DNA of 28,702 nucleotides from Thermomucor indicae-seudaticae. Its lineage: Eukaryota; Mucoromycota; Mucoromycetes; Mucorales; Lichtheimiaceae. This document shows positions 1 to 9,093 of the stretch, one piece after another. The notes beneath the pieces are model-generated. The model saw only the letters and a list, made by a program, of their open reading frames with translations. It was not told the DNA's origin and ran no database searches. The DNA is taken from contig JSYX01000455.1 in NCBI GenBank assembly GCA_000787465.1, positions 1-28,702 on the forward strand, in the 5' to 3' direction. Within the stretch, counting starts at the first letter, position 1, and each line of letters starts with the position of its first letter. Both the position numbers and the translations under genes were made by a program.

Positions 1-658
1 GATTTGCTTTTTCCAGGTGTATGTCCACTTGATATAACGATATTCTTGATATAACGATCGCATTTTTTCGTCACGGACCCTATCGATATATCGCGCGGGT
101 ACTGTACCGATCATTTTTTTTGGTGTTTTCTCAGGGGGGCGCTCACTAGATAGAGCGTCCAATGTATGTACAAAGAAGTCCGAGTCGACAACAGGTCTTG
201 CAAGAAAACGAACGGTAGCCCAAAAAGTATTTTTTTTTTGATGATGCTCACTTTTTCACAGCAGCAATATCACGATATTTCACGTTTGGACAGTTTTGCA
301 CGCACTAGGACTTTCTTGCTTTTACCTCAGTATATACATGTAATACAATAATACAGATGTCAAAGTGGTTAGTAAAGGTTAAATACTGTAGTCTAGAGCT
401 GGAGCTACAACAACCCAAGCACATCTCCAGTGTGTAGAACATCAATATAGCGCGCCCATTCCTTCGCGTTGTTCGTGATGAACAAAGTTCTGACGTATAT
501 CTTCATTTAAAAGTGTTTCCTTCGTCTTGAAGCTTTGCAGATGGGGCCTTCTGATCGGCCGGGACCTACTGAGTCCGAAATGCGATTTTCCGTTCCGGAG
601 CCAGCGAAGCGAAGAAGGTTCATATAGAACAAGGAACCTTTCTTTTGCAATCAATTCT
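1..658. other. Intergenic region upstream of VPS23
   Basis: No supportable gene. At the left edge a 14-bp unit (CTTGATATAACGAT) occurs twice at 28-41 and 45-58. Repeated ATATAACGA motifs of this sort occur in ends of pogo/Tigger-type DNA transposons, so this may be the edge of an element lying left of the window (inference). The short reading frames here have no recognisable product. The last 100 bases before 659 are presumably the VPS23 5' UTR and promoter; no clear TATA box was seen. Confidence 0.5.
28..58. repeat. Tandem 14-bp direct repeat, period 17
   Basis: Two exact copies of CTTGATATAACGAT, starting at 28 and 45. On the minus strand they read ATCGTTATATCAAG, which resembles subterminal repeats of pogo-type transposons. 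The rest of any element would lie outside the window. Confidence 0.6.
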
Positions 659-2475
659 ATGGACATTAAGAGCTGGTTGCGCACAGTGTTGCAGCATGCA
701 AGTATTCTGTATTAGAAAGCATTGCGGAGACCTTTAGCCTTTTTTTTAGTTGACTAATGCCGCTTCCCTGATTTATCAGTATAACGATCCGGAACGTACT
801 TTTCGAGATGTAGACGCCGTACTGCAGACATACCTTTCTCTTAAACCCAAGATGGATACCTATAGTAAGAAGCCAAAAAAAGAAGATAGAGTCGATCGCG
901 AGGTGTTCACATTTCGGTTGGCAGCTTATAATGACGGACACACACAACTTCTCCTGTGCTTGCACGGCACAGTGCCCATCACGTATCGCTCCATACCCTA
1001 CAATATCCCTGTGGCCTTTTGGATCCCCAGCGAATATCCTCATTATCCACCGATCCCATACGTGAAACCGACGGCCAACATGCTTGTACGCGAAGGAAAG
1101 CATGTTGATAAGAGTGGGTTATGCTACCATCCGTATCGATCTTCATGGAAAGACGACGTCAATGTAAGTTGGCACATCCATATTTTCATAGCATCCATGG
1201 CTGAACGCAGCGGGGTGAGGGCAATTAGAAGCACACGTTGTTGGAGTTAGTGGCCATCCTGCAACAGGTATTCGGTCATGAACCACCTGTCTATACAAAA
1301 CCGACTTCGACGACGACGGCTCCACCCGTCTTTTCTTCACCACTTCAAAAAGCGAACGACAATAGTAGTAGTAGTAGTAGTAGTAGTACTAATAATCGAC
1401 ACCATAACGCAAGCACAAATCATAATCATCATCCTTCTTCCTCGTCTACTCCGTCACAAACGCGTTCGCCAAACACCACAACGCCGGATGCTACTACTAC
1501 TACAAGTTCTCCACGGTGGGCAGGCGACGGTACAGCCTTTTACAATATCCATCAAGGCTTAGCGGTAAGTGGTGGGCGCGCATGATTTCGCCAATTTGGG
1601 TTGGGGTGATTCTAATAGACTTGCCCCAGGCCATGACACTCAGTCCAGTAAGCTATGCTACACCGTCACCCGTTCCAACGACAACGGCAAGCAGTACGGT
1701 ACCCAAGCCATCATCATCATCAACAACAACAGCAACCACGACAGCCCCATCACCCGTGCTGGCTAACACGGTAGCGCCGCTTCATCATCCACCACCTCCT
1801 CCTCCACCTCCACCACCACCGCCTCCTCCGCCACCTCTTGCACCCTCTACTACTACCGCGCAGTTGCCACATCAAGCGCCAATAGACAGTCGAGAACGAG
1901 AGCTTCAGGATAGATTGTACCGCAAAACCGCTGAACGGATGCAGACATTCAACCTGACCGTGTCTACGGAGATGGACCGACTCTTGATGATCAACCGGCA
2001 GTTGAATGAAGGCGAAGTCAGGATCGAGCAAGAGCAGCAAATGTTGAAAGACCTTGCGCATCGCTTGCGGCACAATATCGAAGTCCTCAAAAGGCGAGGG
2101 AAGGAGATTGAAGAGGTCACGAGTACGGTCAATGCGATGCCGGATATTTCGGTCGATGAAGCGTTGTGTGGCACAACCGTTGTCTATAATCAGTAAGTAT
2201 CGATTCGATTGTATTGGGTGGGTTTCATTCTAAGAGTTGTACATGAAAGGTTGTTTGAACTGGTGGCGGACGATAATGCGATTGTCGACACGATCTATTA
2301 TCTTGGCAAGGCACTGAATTCCGAACGAATTGATCTGGTGACATTTATGAAGGTAAAAGATACATTGCATGGATGATCAACATTTGACTAAAGCGATATG
2401 TATTAGTGTACACGGACGCTTGCAAGGGAACAGTTTATGAAGCGGGCATTAATTAAAAAGATATGTGAATCTTAA
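659..2475 (+). CDS. VPS23: ESCRT-I subunit Vps23/TSG101
   Basis: Ubiquitin-binding ESCRT-I component that sorts ubiquitinated cargo into multivesicular endosomes. Exons: 659-697, 780-1163, 1229-1564, 1630-2192, 2250-2352, 2407-2475, giving 497 aa with all phases matching. The UEV domain (about residues 1-160) shows WLRTVLQH joined to YNDPERTFRDVD, then TQLLLCLHGTVPITYR, YNIPVAFWIP and GKHVDKSGLCYHPY; the UEV lacks the catalytic Cys of E2 enzymes, as the family does. A Ser/Asn/Thr-rich linker and a run of about 17 prolines follow, then a coiled coil (about 340-430) and the C-terminal steadiness box (about 441-497, DTIYYLGKALNSERIDLVTFMK...FMKRALIKK, here broken by intron 5). Intron 1 (698-779) is GC-AG, needed to keep the UEV start intact. 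The exon 3 acceptor is a NAGNAG site. ATG 659 is chosen because it starts the UEV; an open frame continues upstream without family similarity. Confidence 0.93.
698..779 (+). other. VPS23: GC-AG intron 1 of VPS23
   Basis: Donor CAT|GCAAGT, acceptor TTTATCAG|TAT, phase 0, 82 nt. Using the GC donor joins WLRTVLQH to YNDPERTF exactly as in UEV proteins. The nearby GT positions (702, 709) give the wrong phase, and the phase-0 GT at 686 would delete four UEV residues. Confidence 0.8.
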
Positions 2476-2486
2476 TAAAGAATAAA
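2474..2486 (+). promoter_or_regulatory. Two overlapping-range AATAAA signals after VPS23
   Basis: AATAAA at 2474-2479 (overlapping the TAA stop) and again at 2481-2486. They lie between the stops of VPS23 and MDM12, so cleavage after them would put the VPS23 3' UTR inside the MDM12 coding exon. Confidence 0.55.
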
Positions 2487-2495
2487 GAACGTAAA

Positions 2496-3706
2496 TCAGT
2501 CGAGTTGGATACATTGATAGCTTGGAAAGACCAGCTCGTCATCAAGCATTTTCCGCAGTTGCTCGACAATGAAACGCTCGATCTTACCAACATTTTTCAA
2601 CACTTGTGTAGAAAATTAGCAGACCAGAAAAGAAGCGAAGCCCTAGATTAGACGAGTCTCACCTTGCTTTTGCTTATCGCCCACAATGGATTCGATATGG
2701 ACGTCTTTGAGTAACCTTCAATGGATGGGGACATCAGCCCAATGTAAGACGCCAACCCTTTTTTTTTGTTCCTTTACCTTTCAAGTCTGCCACCGTTCCT
2801 TGAGATCTCCTCCTCCGGCTCAAGCATGGATACACAAACACGGTTCATGCTTTTAATGTATGCGACGACCGCAGTGGCTTCAAATTCGACGCTCCGGACG
2901 CGCAGCTGGATCGGCAAGCTCATGAACATCATGCTTGGATAGTTCATCCTGAGTTCGGTGAGCAGAGTCATGCTCATGTCGCCCTTGTAGGATATCAGGA
3001 GCGAGGTCTGAAAGTCCATTTCTGTAGGGTCGTGACGAGCCGTCGCTTTGGCCGTATTATTATTGTTGCTGATAGTCGTTGTGCTTTGGACGGATGAAGA
3101 CGGTGGTGGCGGTGGCCGGCGCATGTGATATTGGTCGTCGTCATCGATCCAGTCTTCTGCTTCGGACGCAGCAGGCGGTGGCCAAGCCCATCGTTCCTGC
3201 TGCAGCGGAGGCGAGTGGTAAGGATGTTGCGGTGCGACAAAGGGCGATCGATGAAACGAGTGCATCAGGTTAAACCGTTGTTGTTGAGAATACAGGAGCG
3301 GGTTGTTGAATGAAAACCGCGCAGGGTTGAGTGGATAGCAGGGTTCGCTTGCTGCTGCTGCTGCTGCTGAAGTATGCGACGCGAGTCCGTCGGTCGATGG
3401 GGGCGTAGTACTACTGCTTCCAGTAGGCGTCGGCGGCGGCGGCTGGTCATTCTGCGTACGCGTGCCTCCATTAGACTTTTGTGGTGCCAATTCGTCGTCG
3501 TCGTCGTCTTCATAAAACTCTGGAAACGGATCGGTGATATTGGTGATCTCGATCCGAGGTGCCTCTGTGCCCCATTCGAATGCCGTGACTTCAATGTCAC
3601 CAATAAACGCAGGTTTGCTGATACTCTTGAAATGGCGATTGAGGAAATGTTGAACGTGTACCGCAAGCTCTTGATCAAGCTTGGACCAGTCGATATCCAG
3701 TGACAT
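2496..3706 (-). CDS. MDM12: ERMES subunit Mdm12, SMP lipid-transfer domain
   Basis: Mdm12 is the cytosolic bridge of the ER-mitochondria encounter structure; its SMP fold carries phospholipids between Mmm1 and Mdm10/Mdm34. Exons (minus strand order): 3706-2778, 2715-2663, 2602-2496; 362 aa. The start [15 protein letters not shown] and the segment [25 protein letters not shown] are typical of the family. A long low-complexity insert (Asp-, Pro-, Ser- and Ala-rich, about residues 65-220) interrupts the SMP domain before [15 protein letters not shown]. The C-terminus [37 protein letters not shown] is diagnostic and is only obtained by splicing both introns. A 5' UTR intron (3714-3841) is likely and would also expose an upstream in-frame ATG adding six residues. 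The gene is convergent with VPS23, stops 20 bp apart. Confidence 0.92.
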
Positions 3707-4276
3707 GGGCCCGCTAAAAAAAGCAAAAACGCCCCTATTATGCAGTCCCTTGGTGTTACTCAGAAGGGCTGGGTTAATCAAAACGGATAAAGGAGACACA
3801 CGCATACATATATAGATACTGAATAACCGGAAGCAACTCACTGGTCATGCATTCCACAAAAAGCCGAGATTGCGGCATCACCAACAGGGCTCCTTTTAGC
3901 TTGCAGAATACAATAGCAGTAAAGTTTCCCTTCTCAATTGGGTTAAAGGCAACATGCTGTTTATGCACAAAGCATCGTCCAGATGCATCAAAAGGGAGGG
4001 CAGGGTTGTCAATCCTAACGTCACGGATACGGGATCAGCATCTCTCTCTCTGTGCCGATCCCCATCGCGCGAAACAAGAGTTACGCGAAGACTGCATCTG
4101 CTTTATTTTTCTCAAAGCAAAAAAGATCAGAGAATTATTACTGAATAAGTGCACAAGAGACATTATATGAAGAATGACTAGGGAAAAAGGAGAGATATCT
4201 TGGACGTGTGTATAAATGTGAGTTGCTTCGTGTGGTGGTTGTTACTTGAGTATAGTCATTAGTGTATAGAGTTAAA
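3707..4276. other. Spacer with MDM12 5' UTR intron
   Basis: On the minus strand there is a probable MDM12 leader intron, donor CCA|GTGAGT at 3841 and acceptor TTTTTTTAG at 3714, 12 nt before the ATG codon's last base. The rest (3842-4276) should hold the MDM12 promoter and the 3' UTR of the Cys-rich gene. Short open frames on both strands (for example 3774-3968 minus) have no recognisable product. Confidence 0.45.
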
Positions 4277-4579
4277 TTACTGATAGTAGTAGCCGTGTAG
4301 GATGAATGTATTATATGCAAGTGGTGGATTCTGAACACTGGGGAGAGGCGGCACCGTCGCAGGTTTACGGACGTACGCATTTTGTACTGTATCAAAAAGC
4401 CAACAACGAGAACAGTGTTCGTCCTGCGTCAAGATCCGATGGCAATGGTCGCAGCGTCTATGACAATCGGAACAGAACCAGTCCCAGCCTAATGCCTTGT
4501 TGCAGGATCCGCAAATGACCTTGTCGTCGTCGTTCTGGACTGGTGACGAAGGAGGCGAAGGAAAATGGTTCATGCTCAT
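4277..4579 (-). CDS. Small eight-cysteine putative zinc-binding protein
   Basis: Single-exon frame of 100 aa. Four CxxC pairs lie at C23/C26, C36/C39, C43/C46 and C56/C59 (CGSC, CSDC, CDHC, CSRC), with extra His at 40, 45, 47 and 55. This spacing suggests two zinc sites in a compact ribbon or treble-clef fold. The N-terminus is Pro/Ser-rich, and the 40-residue C-terminal tail is basic then aromatic, ending in YYYQ. I do not recognise a named family; a regulatory or RNA/ubiquitin-related zinc protein is possible. The ATG at 4579 is the first in frame; a second Met follows at residue 3. The upstream sequence is CT-rich on the coding strand, as in other promoters of this window. Confidence 0.62.
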   Translation of the reverse strand: MSMNHFPSPPSSPVQNDDDKVICGSCNKALGWDWFCSDCHRRCDHCHRILTQDEHCSRCWLFDTVQNAYVRKPATVPPLPSVQNPPLAYNTFILHGYYYQ

Positions 4580-5504
4580 ATAAAGGAGTGGAAAGCTTGT
4601 TAAAGAGGAAAGAGGGAAGGGAAAGAGAGATACGGGCTTTTTTCTTTACTTTGGATGCGTTCTGCTGTTTGCAGGACATTTTATACATGCTTTTTTCTTA
4701 CACAGACAGACGCTGAGTTTCTCTCCCCCGCGTTGCTCTTTTTGCATTGGGGAAACGGTTTGGTTTGTCAAGTTGGAAACCGAACTTTTATTAAACGAGA
4801 CGCGCTCCCTCCTCCTCCCTCTCCAAAGGTGGAGAGAGGACAAGCGAAGGTTATATTACATACCCCCACACAAACGTTACTTGATCACTTGTATAGGCAG
4901 GGTTGCTATGCAGCGGATGCGTCAGCCGTGATTCGCAACAGCAGCAGTGCCCTCCTATAATAATAGCCTCTCCTTTTTTCTATTGGACCTGGAATCTCCT
5001 TTTGTATGATCCACGTGGCTCGGCATGACTATGGATGGTTTTATTCTTCATTTATGTATGTATGCTTACTGCTCTCTGCTAAGCAACCCTTTCCCCCCTT
5101 TTTTTGTCAAGTCATAATGAAAATTTTCTTGATCCATGATACTGTACGGTCTGTATCCAAGGAGTGAGAAACCGATTTAAACAAAAAGGACCCTACCTAC
5201 CGATGCCTGCCGGTATGTTATCCAAGGAGTAGTAAGTAGTACGTAGAGTGAAGGGAAGCATTTTTCTCCGAATTGCATGACAATATAAACACGTCTTGTC
5301 GTTTTTTAATTCACAGTTATTTTATCAGAAGGTATATAGATTGATCAATTTTGTACAGTAAGAAAATGGCATAAGAAAGAGAAGCTATAGACAAGTTTTG
5401 ATATGTATATAAAAGGGAGGGTAAAGAAAAGAAGAAAGAATGGGTGTTGTGTGTGTATACATGAAACTATGTACATTCATAAATTCTTTCTCGGTTGGCT
5501 AAGA
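4580..5504. other. Intergenic region, no gene seen
   Basis: About 925 bp. The part next to 4580 is CT-rich on the minus strand and probably is the leader/promoter of the Cys-rich gene. The remainder is AT-rich with homopolymer runs. A plus frame at 4655-4960 has no family resemblance. No RNA gene was recognised. Confidence 0.5.
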
Positions 5505-5831
5505 TCAGTGCACCCAACGAAGACGAGGATCACCGACACTAAAGGATCTCGGACGCTTTGTGTTGTCCTGAAGTGGCGTAAGGAATGTCGAATCTTGCGG
5601 CAGCGGATTGTCAGTGCGTGCAATCAAGAATGGCTGTTCTTCATCATCTTGTTTCACGACGGACGACGACGACGACTGTGCAGCCAATATTTGTCGTAGT
5701 TCTTGGTAAGCTTCTTGCACAGCTTGATCAGAATGATCCTTCTTCAAGCCAAGGGATGCTGCTGCAGCACTCGACCATTTTTGTGGACATGGCGCTACAA
5801 TTTGTGATGGTGCGGTCATGCCCTCTTTCTC
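5505..5831 (-). CDS. Hypothetical protein, last coding exon (5' part unresolved)
   Basis: The open frame ends at TGA 5505-5507. Its best part starts near MTAPSQIVAPCPQKW and runs through a helical stretch (SDQAVQEAYQELRQILAAQ), a Ser run, DDEEQPFLIA and a Ser/Arg tail RPRSFSVGDPRLRWVH. Just upstream is a strong acceptor (TTTTTTAG, with AG repeats making the exact site uncertain). Between 5843 and 6235 on the same strand at least two frames look coding: one has a hydrophobic stretch (YLDLTIYVICIPLLLTILCL), another reads EASIVIWHIGETPVQPAQK after a pyrimidine-rich acceptor. I could not choose between them. No family is recognised; the exon is more certain than the whole gene. Confidence 0.42.
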   Translation of the reverse strand, partial: EKEGMTAPSQIVAPCPQKWSSAAAASLGLKKDHSDQAVQEAYQELRQILAAQSSSSSVVKQDDEEQPFLIARTDNPLPQDSTFLTPLQDNTKRPRSFSVGDPRLRWVH

Positions 5832-6319
5832 TCTAAAAAACAACGATAAAAGACACGGAAAAAAAGAGTGGAAAAAGGTTCCGAACTTTGCGCTGTCAAC
5901 TTGATTTCTGTGCTGGCTGAACCGGAGTTTCTCCGATGTGCCAGATCACAATTGAGGCTTCGTCTACAACGCGATAGGCAGAGGATGGTGAGCAGAAGAG
6001 GAATACAGATAACGTAGATCGTCAGGTCCAAGTATTTTCTTTTGCCCACTGGCGCTATACTTGAGGGGTTGCCACACAAAGATGCCGCTACAATAAGACA
6101 TGATCTATACGCACTTGCAAAGTGGCCTGTAATCCCTTTACAGAGCATATGATGACATGGTCCTATTCTACAGATTACAAATGCGATGCAGCTCAATGCT
6201 TCCTTTAAGATGTCTGTAGAATCAACGTTCATCAAATGGAACCGGGCTTGATTTCACCATTAAACAAGTATTCGCTTTTAATTCAATCTAGGTATACTTA
6301 TATACAAATACTGACGCAT

Positions 6320-8512
6320 TTAGGCTTTATTCTTTGCTGTTACTACTGGTGTAGCCTTCTGTTGTTGCTGTTGTTGTTGTTTTGCTCGCTTTTTCTGCTT
6401 TTTGCGCTTGTTTCTTAGACGTTTCTTCTCAGACTTTGTCATTTCCGTTTTACTCTTGAGTTCTCCCCGCTTCTTGTCGTAAACTTCTTCAGGTGCTAGT
6501 AGCGTAGCATCCGACACGTTCACTGGTAATACTTCTTCCATGCTGATAGCCGGTGCGTTACTGACAATAGTAATTTCAGGCTTGGGCTATATTATACGTT
6601 TTGTTAGTATAAGGTTTTCGGCAGGCAGGATTTCTGACTGACGACTTACCGGCTTGGGCGTGAAATGGAAGTTACTCAATGCATCGAGCTTGTAACATAA
6701 CGCGTCAAACATTTCAGAAATAGCCTTGTGTTCCTGTTTCAACGCTTCATCTTTTTCATTGGTCTGATCGTTGGTCTTTTGCTTGATATATTCCTCTTCG
6801 TAAAGCTCTGCCAGCGACTTTTTGGACTTTTCGTCACTAAGCTCTATGATTTTTGAAGGTTGGAAAGGTTTGGCAGCAGGGTCAGATTTGCGCACGACAT
6901 CGTCAAAGTTGTTCTAAATTGTATCGTTAGATTTCTTTGTCTTTTTGGATATATCCAGTAGTTTACTTACATCCAGAATTCTCTTTTTAATAAGTTCTTC
7001 CAGGGCATTAGTAACTTCCTGAGTGATGACTGGTACTGGCTGTAAATAACGTGAGTGTGACATATCCATCACTCCTAACGCGCGGGTATACACAAACCTT
7101 CACAGAGTGATCAAATTCGAGGTCTTCTTCCAAAAGACTGTTTACTGGTCTGCTCTTCGCGCTGGTCTCACCCTGCAATGTCCAATGCTTTTCTTGAATA
7201 TTTTCTCGTTCAAACTGTTCAATTTGCTGTTTCAGCCGTTCCAACCGCTTCTGATGCGCAGAGACGTCTTCATCTTGTTCCTCTTCATCTTCATCGAACA
7301 AACTCCGCACAGGAGCAGACTCTTCATTTTCACCATCCTCTTGTTCTTCTTCGTCATTCTCCCCTTCATTGCCGTCTGCGTCATCCTCACTTTCCATGTA
7401 TTCGTCATCCTCGTCTTCATTATCGTCTGCCCCGTCCTCATTTTCCACGTCTTCGTCATCATCATCATTTTCCATGTCTTCGTCAGACATCATGTCCATA
7501 TCTACGTTATCATCATCGTCATCGTCTCCGCCTTTCACGTCGTCTGCAAATCTCACTCTCTTTGTTGGCTTTTTGTCTGTGTCGCGTTTCGATTTCTTTG
7601 GCGGAAGGAAGAAATCAGCGTATTTTATGTCTATATGCTTCATTAGTTTGGGAGATGCATATTGAGAGATCCACTCAACTTGCCTGCTACATCATCGAGA
7701 TCTTCTTGCTCTCCGTCACTGTCAGCAATCGCATTCAGATCGTTATCATAGTCAATCTGCTCTTCGTCGTCATCCTCAGGATCCGACATCATGTCTCGCC
7801 GTTCCTGTTCTTCTGTCCACGCATTGAATTTTTCGAGGTCAAAGAAATCATCGTCGACTTCTGACCGTTTATGGCTGCTACAGAAATAGATTAGCTTTGT
7901 CTTTATCCAACCAAAGCACACAACTGCCGCCTTGCCTTGCTTCTTCCTCTTCCTCCTCTTGTTCTTCTTCATAAGCGTCTTCTTCAGCAATATCATTCTC
8001 CTCTTGATTGTCTTCTTCCTCCTCCTCGTCCATATCTTGTTGTTGTTGCTCGTCCCCAAATCCTTCAAACTCTTCCTCTTCTTCTACATAGGAAGAATCA
8101 TCACCCGACAACAAGGGCTCTTCTTCTTCTTCTTCGTCATCGGTCATTTCCGACCGTTTCCGTTTCCGTGCAGCAAATTCAGTGGCTGTCGTCTGCGCAT
8201 AGCTCAGGAATGGCTCATTCTGCGCCGCAATCTCTTCCCAAATCTGATCTCGATCGAAGCCTTCCGTCAGCAATTCCGGAAACGGTGAAAACTCCATGAC
8301 CTCATGCTTTTTAGCTACACCGATAATCGAGTGTTAAGATCGCTCAAGGGCACACCTGATCCAATGGAATAAATCATGCCTGTGTCGTAAAAGTATTTTG
8401 TCAGCTGCAAGGCTTGATCCACAATGCTCTCGTCCGCCGTGAAAAACACTTCAGGCTTTTCGACGACATTGGACAAGAACTTTTGCACCGGTCCTCCTTG
8501 GTCTTTGGTCAT
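6320..8512 (-). CDS. MPP10: U3 snoRNP protein Mpp10
   Basis: Mpp10 is a nucleolar SSU-processome component, bound to Imp3/Imp4, needed for early pre-rRNA cleavages. Exons on the minus strand: 8512-8356, 8314-7936, 7877-7684, 7630-7098, 7039-6971, 6913-6650, 6586-6320; 620 aa. Visible features: an N-terminal helical region ([16 protein letters not shown], then [19 protein letters not shown]), long Asp/Glu tracts over about residues 90-330, the [13 protein letters not shown] motif, a coiled segment [19 protein letters not shown] followed by [24 protein letters not shown], and the C-terminal block [12 protein letters not shown]...[30 protein letters not shown], ending in a Lys/Arg/Gln-rich tail. 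Introns 2 and 3 are best explained as GC-AG. The exon 3 acceptor is a TAGCAG tandem site (7877 or 7874). ATG 8512 gives the family-like start; the frame opens slightly further upstream without a good ATG. Confidence 0.93.
7631..7683 (-). other. MPP10: GC-AG intron 3 of MPP10
   Basis: Donor GCAG|GCAAGTTG at 7683, branch-like AACTAAT, acceptor CATATAG|AC at 7631; 53 nt, phase 1. It joins DDVA to DIKYADFF. The only phase-0 alternative (donor GTAGCA, acceptor ATGAAG) would place the branch site a few bases from the acceptor. Confidence 0.75.
7878..7935 (-). other. MPP10: GC-AG intron 2 of MPP10
   Basis: Donor GCAAG|GCAAGG at 7935, acceptor CTGTAG at 7878 (or the CAG three bases further). No GT position nearby gives the required phase 2; the GC donor does, joining the Glu tract to [12 protein letters not shown]. 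Confidence 0.68.
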
Positions 8513-9093
8513 TTCTGCTGCAGGAAACCCGAACACCCTTCCTTTTTTTTTCTCTCAAACCGCCAGCAGCGGCCGTAAAAATTACGACTGTTAGTCACAT
8601 TCCAAATTCTTCCCTCTTTATTCTTTCTTTCATTTTACAATGATAAGAGATCCTGATGATGACAATGCTTAGCCAAATCAGAGAACAAACAGCGAGTGAG
8701 TGGGGGTCAGCGGTTGAGAAAGTGCACGGTCGTTCTCAATTCCAGCAATGGAGATGCTGAACACTGCTTTCTCACCCCTCACTTACTGGCTTGTTGTGTG
8801 ACGAGACAAATCACTGAGAAGGGAAACATGTCTGATGGGATTATTATTATTATTATACGGCACTAGTAATATATTTCGTCTTTTTTTACACAACAACGTC
8901 AGCAAGACGAAAAATACGTACTTCCTGCCTGGCGGGAAAAGATATTGGTACTGAAATAAAGAAGAGTTGTGCGTTAACTGTGTGTGCGTGTTTGTGTGTA
9001 GATATGTGCAGGATGTGGAGCCGGAGATTATGCTTGAGGATACGGAATATAATACATTAAAGTGAGCAAAGTAGGTTTGTCTTTACAATGGGG
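8513..9093. other. Intergenic region with large imperfect hairpin
   Basis: Promoter side of MPP10 and 3' side of the next minus-strand gene. It contains an imperfect inverted repeat (about 8683-8720 against 8764-8797) and an ATT microsatellite at about 8840-8856. No coding frame is supportable. Confidence 0.5.
8683..8797. repeat. Imperfect inverted repeat / hairpin
   Basis: The left arm contains AGCGAGTGAGTGGGGG then TTGAGAAAG. The right arm contains CTTTCTCACCCCTCACTTACTGGCT, which on the other strand reads AGCCAGTAAGTGAGGGG then TGAGAAAG. The loop holds a smaller perfect stem, TTGAGAA/TTCTCAA. It could be a miniature element remnant or an RNA hairpin. Confidence 0.5.

Noticed and set aside
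1278..1562. Overlapping frame with a Val/Ile run
   Set aside because: A frame-shifted reading of the AGT/CAT repeats in VPS23 exon 3.
3265..3726. Second minus-strand frame across MDM12
   Set aside because: Out-of-frame reading of the MDM12 low-complexity insert; lacks family motifs.
4655..4960. 101-aa plus-strand frame
   Set aside because: Low-quality composition, no motif, and lies in the promoter region of the Cys-rich gene.
7107..7864. Long plus-strand frames with hydrophobic, Ser- or His-rich products
   Set aside because: They are the antisense of the MPP10 acidic GAC/GAA tracts; reverse complement of such tracts always gives long open frames of Val/Phe/Ser/Leu.
7932..8299. Apparent membrane protein rich in Leu/Phe on the plus strand
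   Set aside because: Antisense shadow of the Glu-rich MPP10 exon 2.
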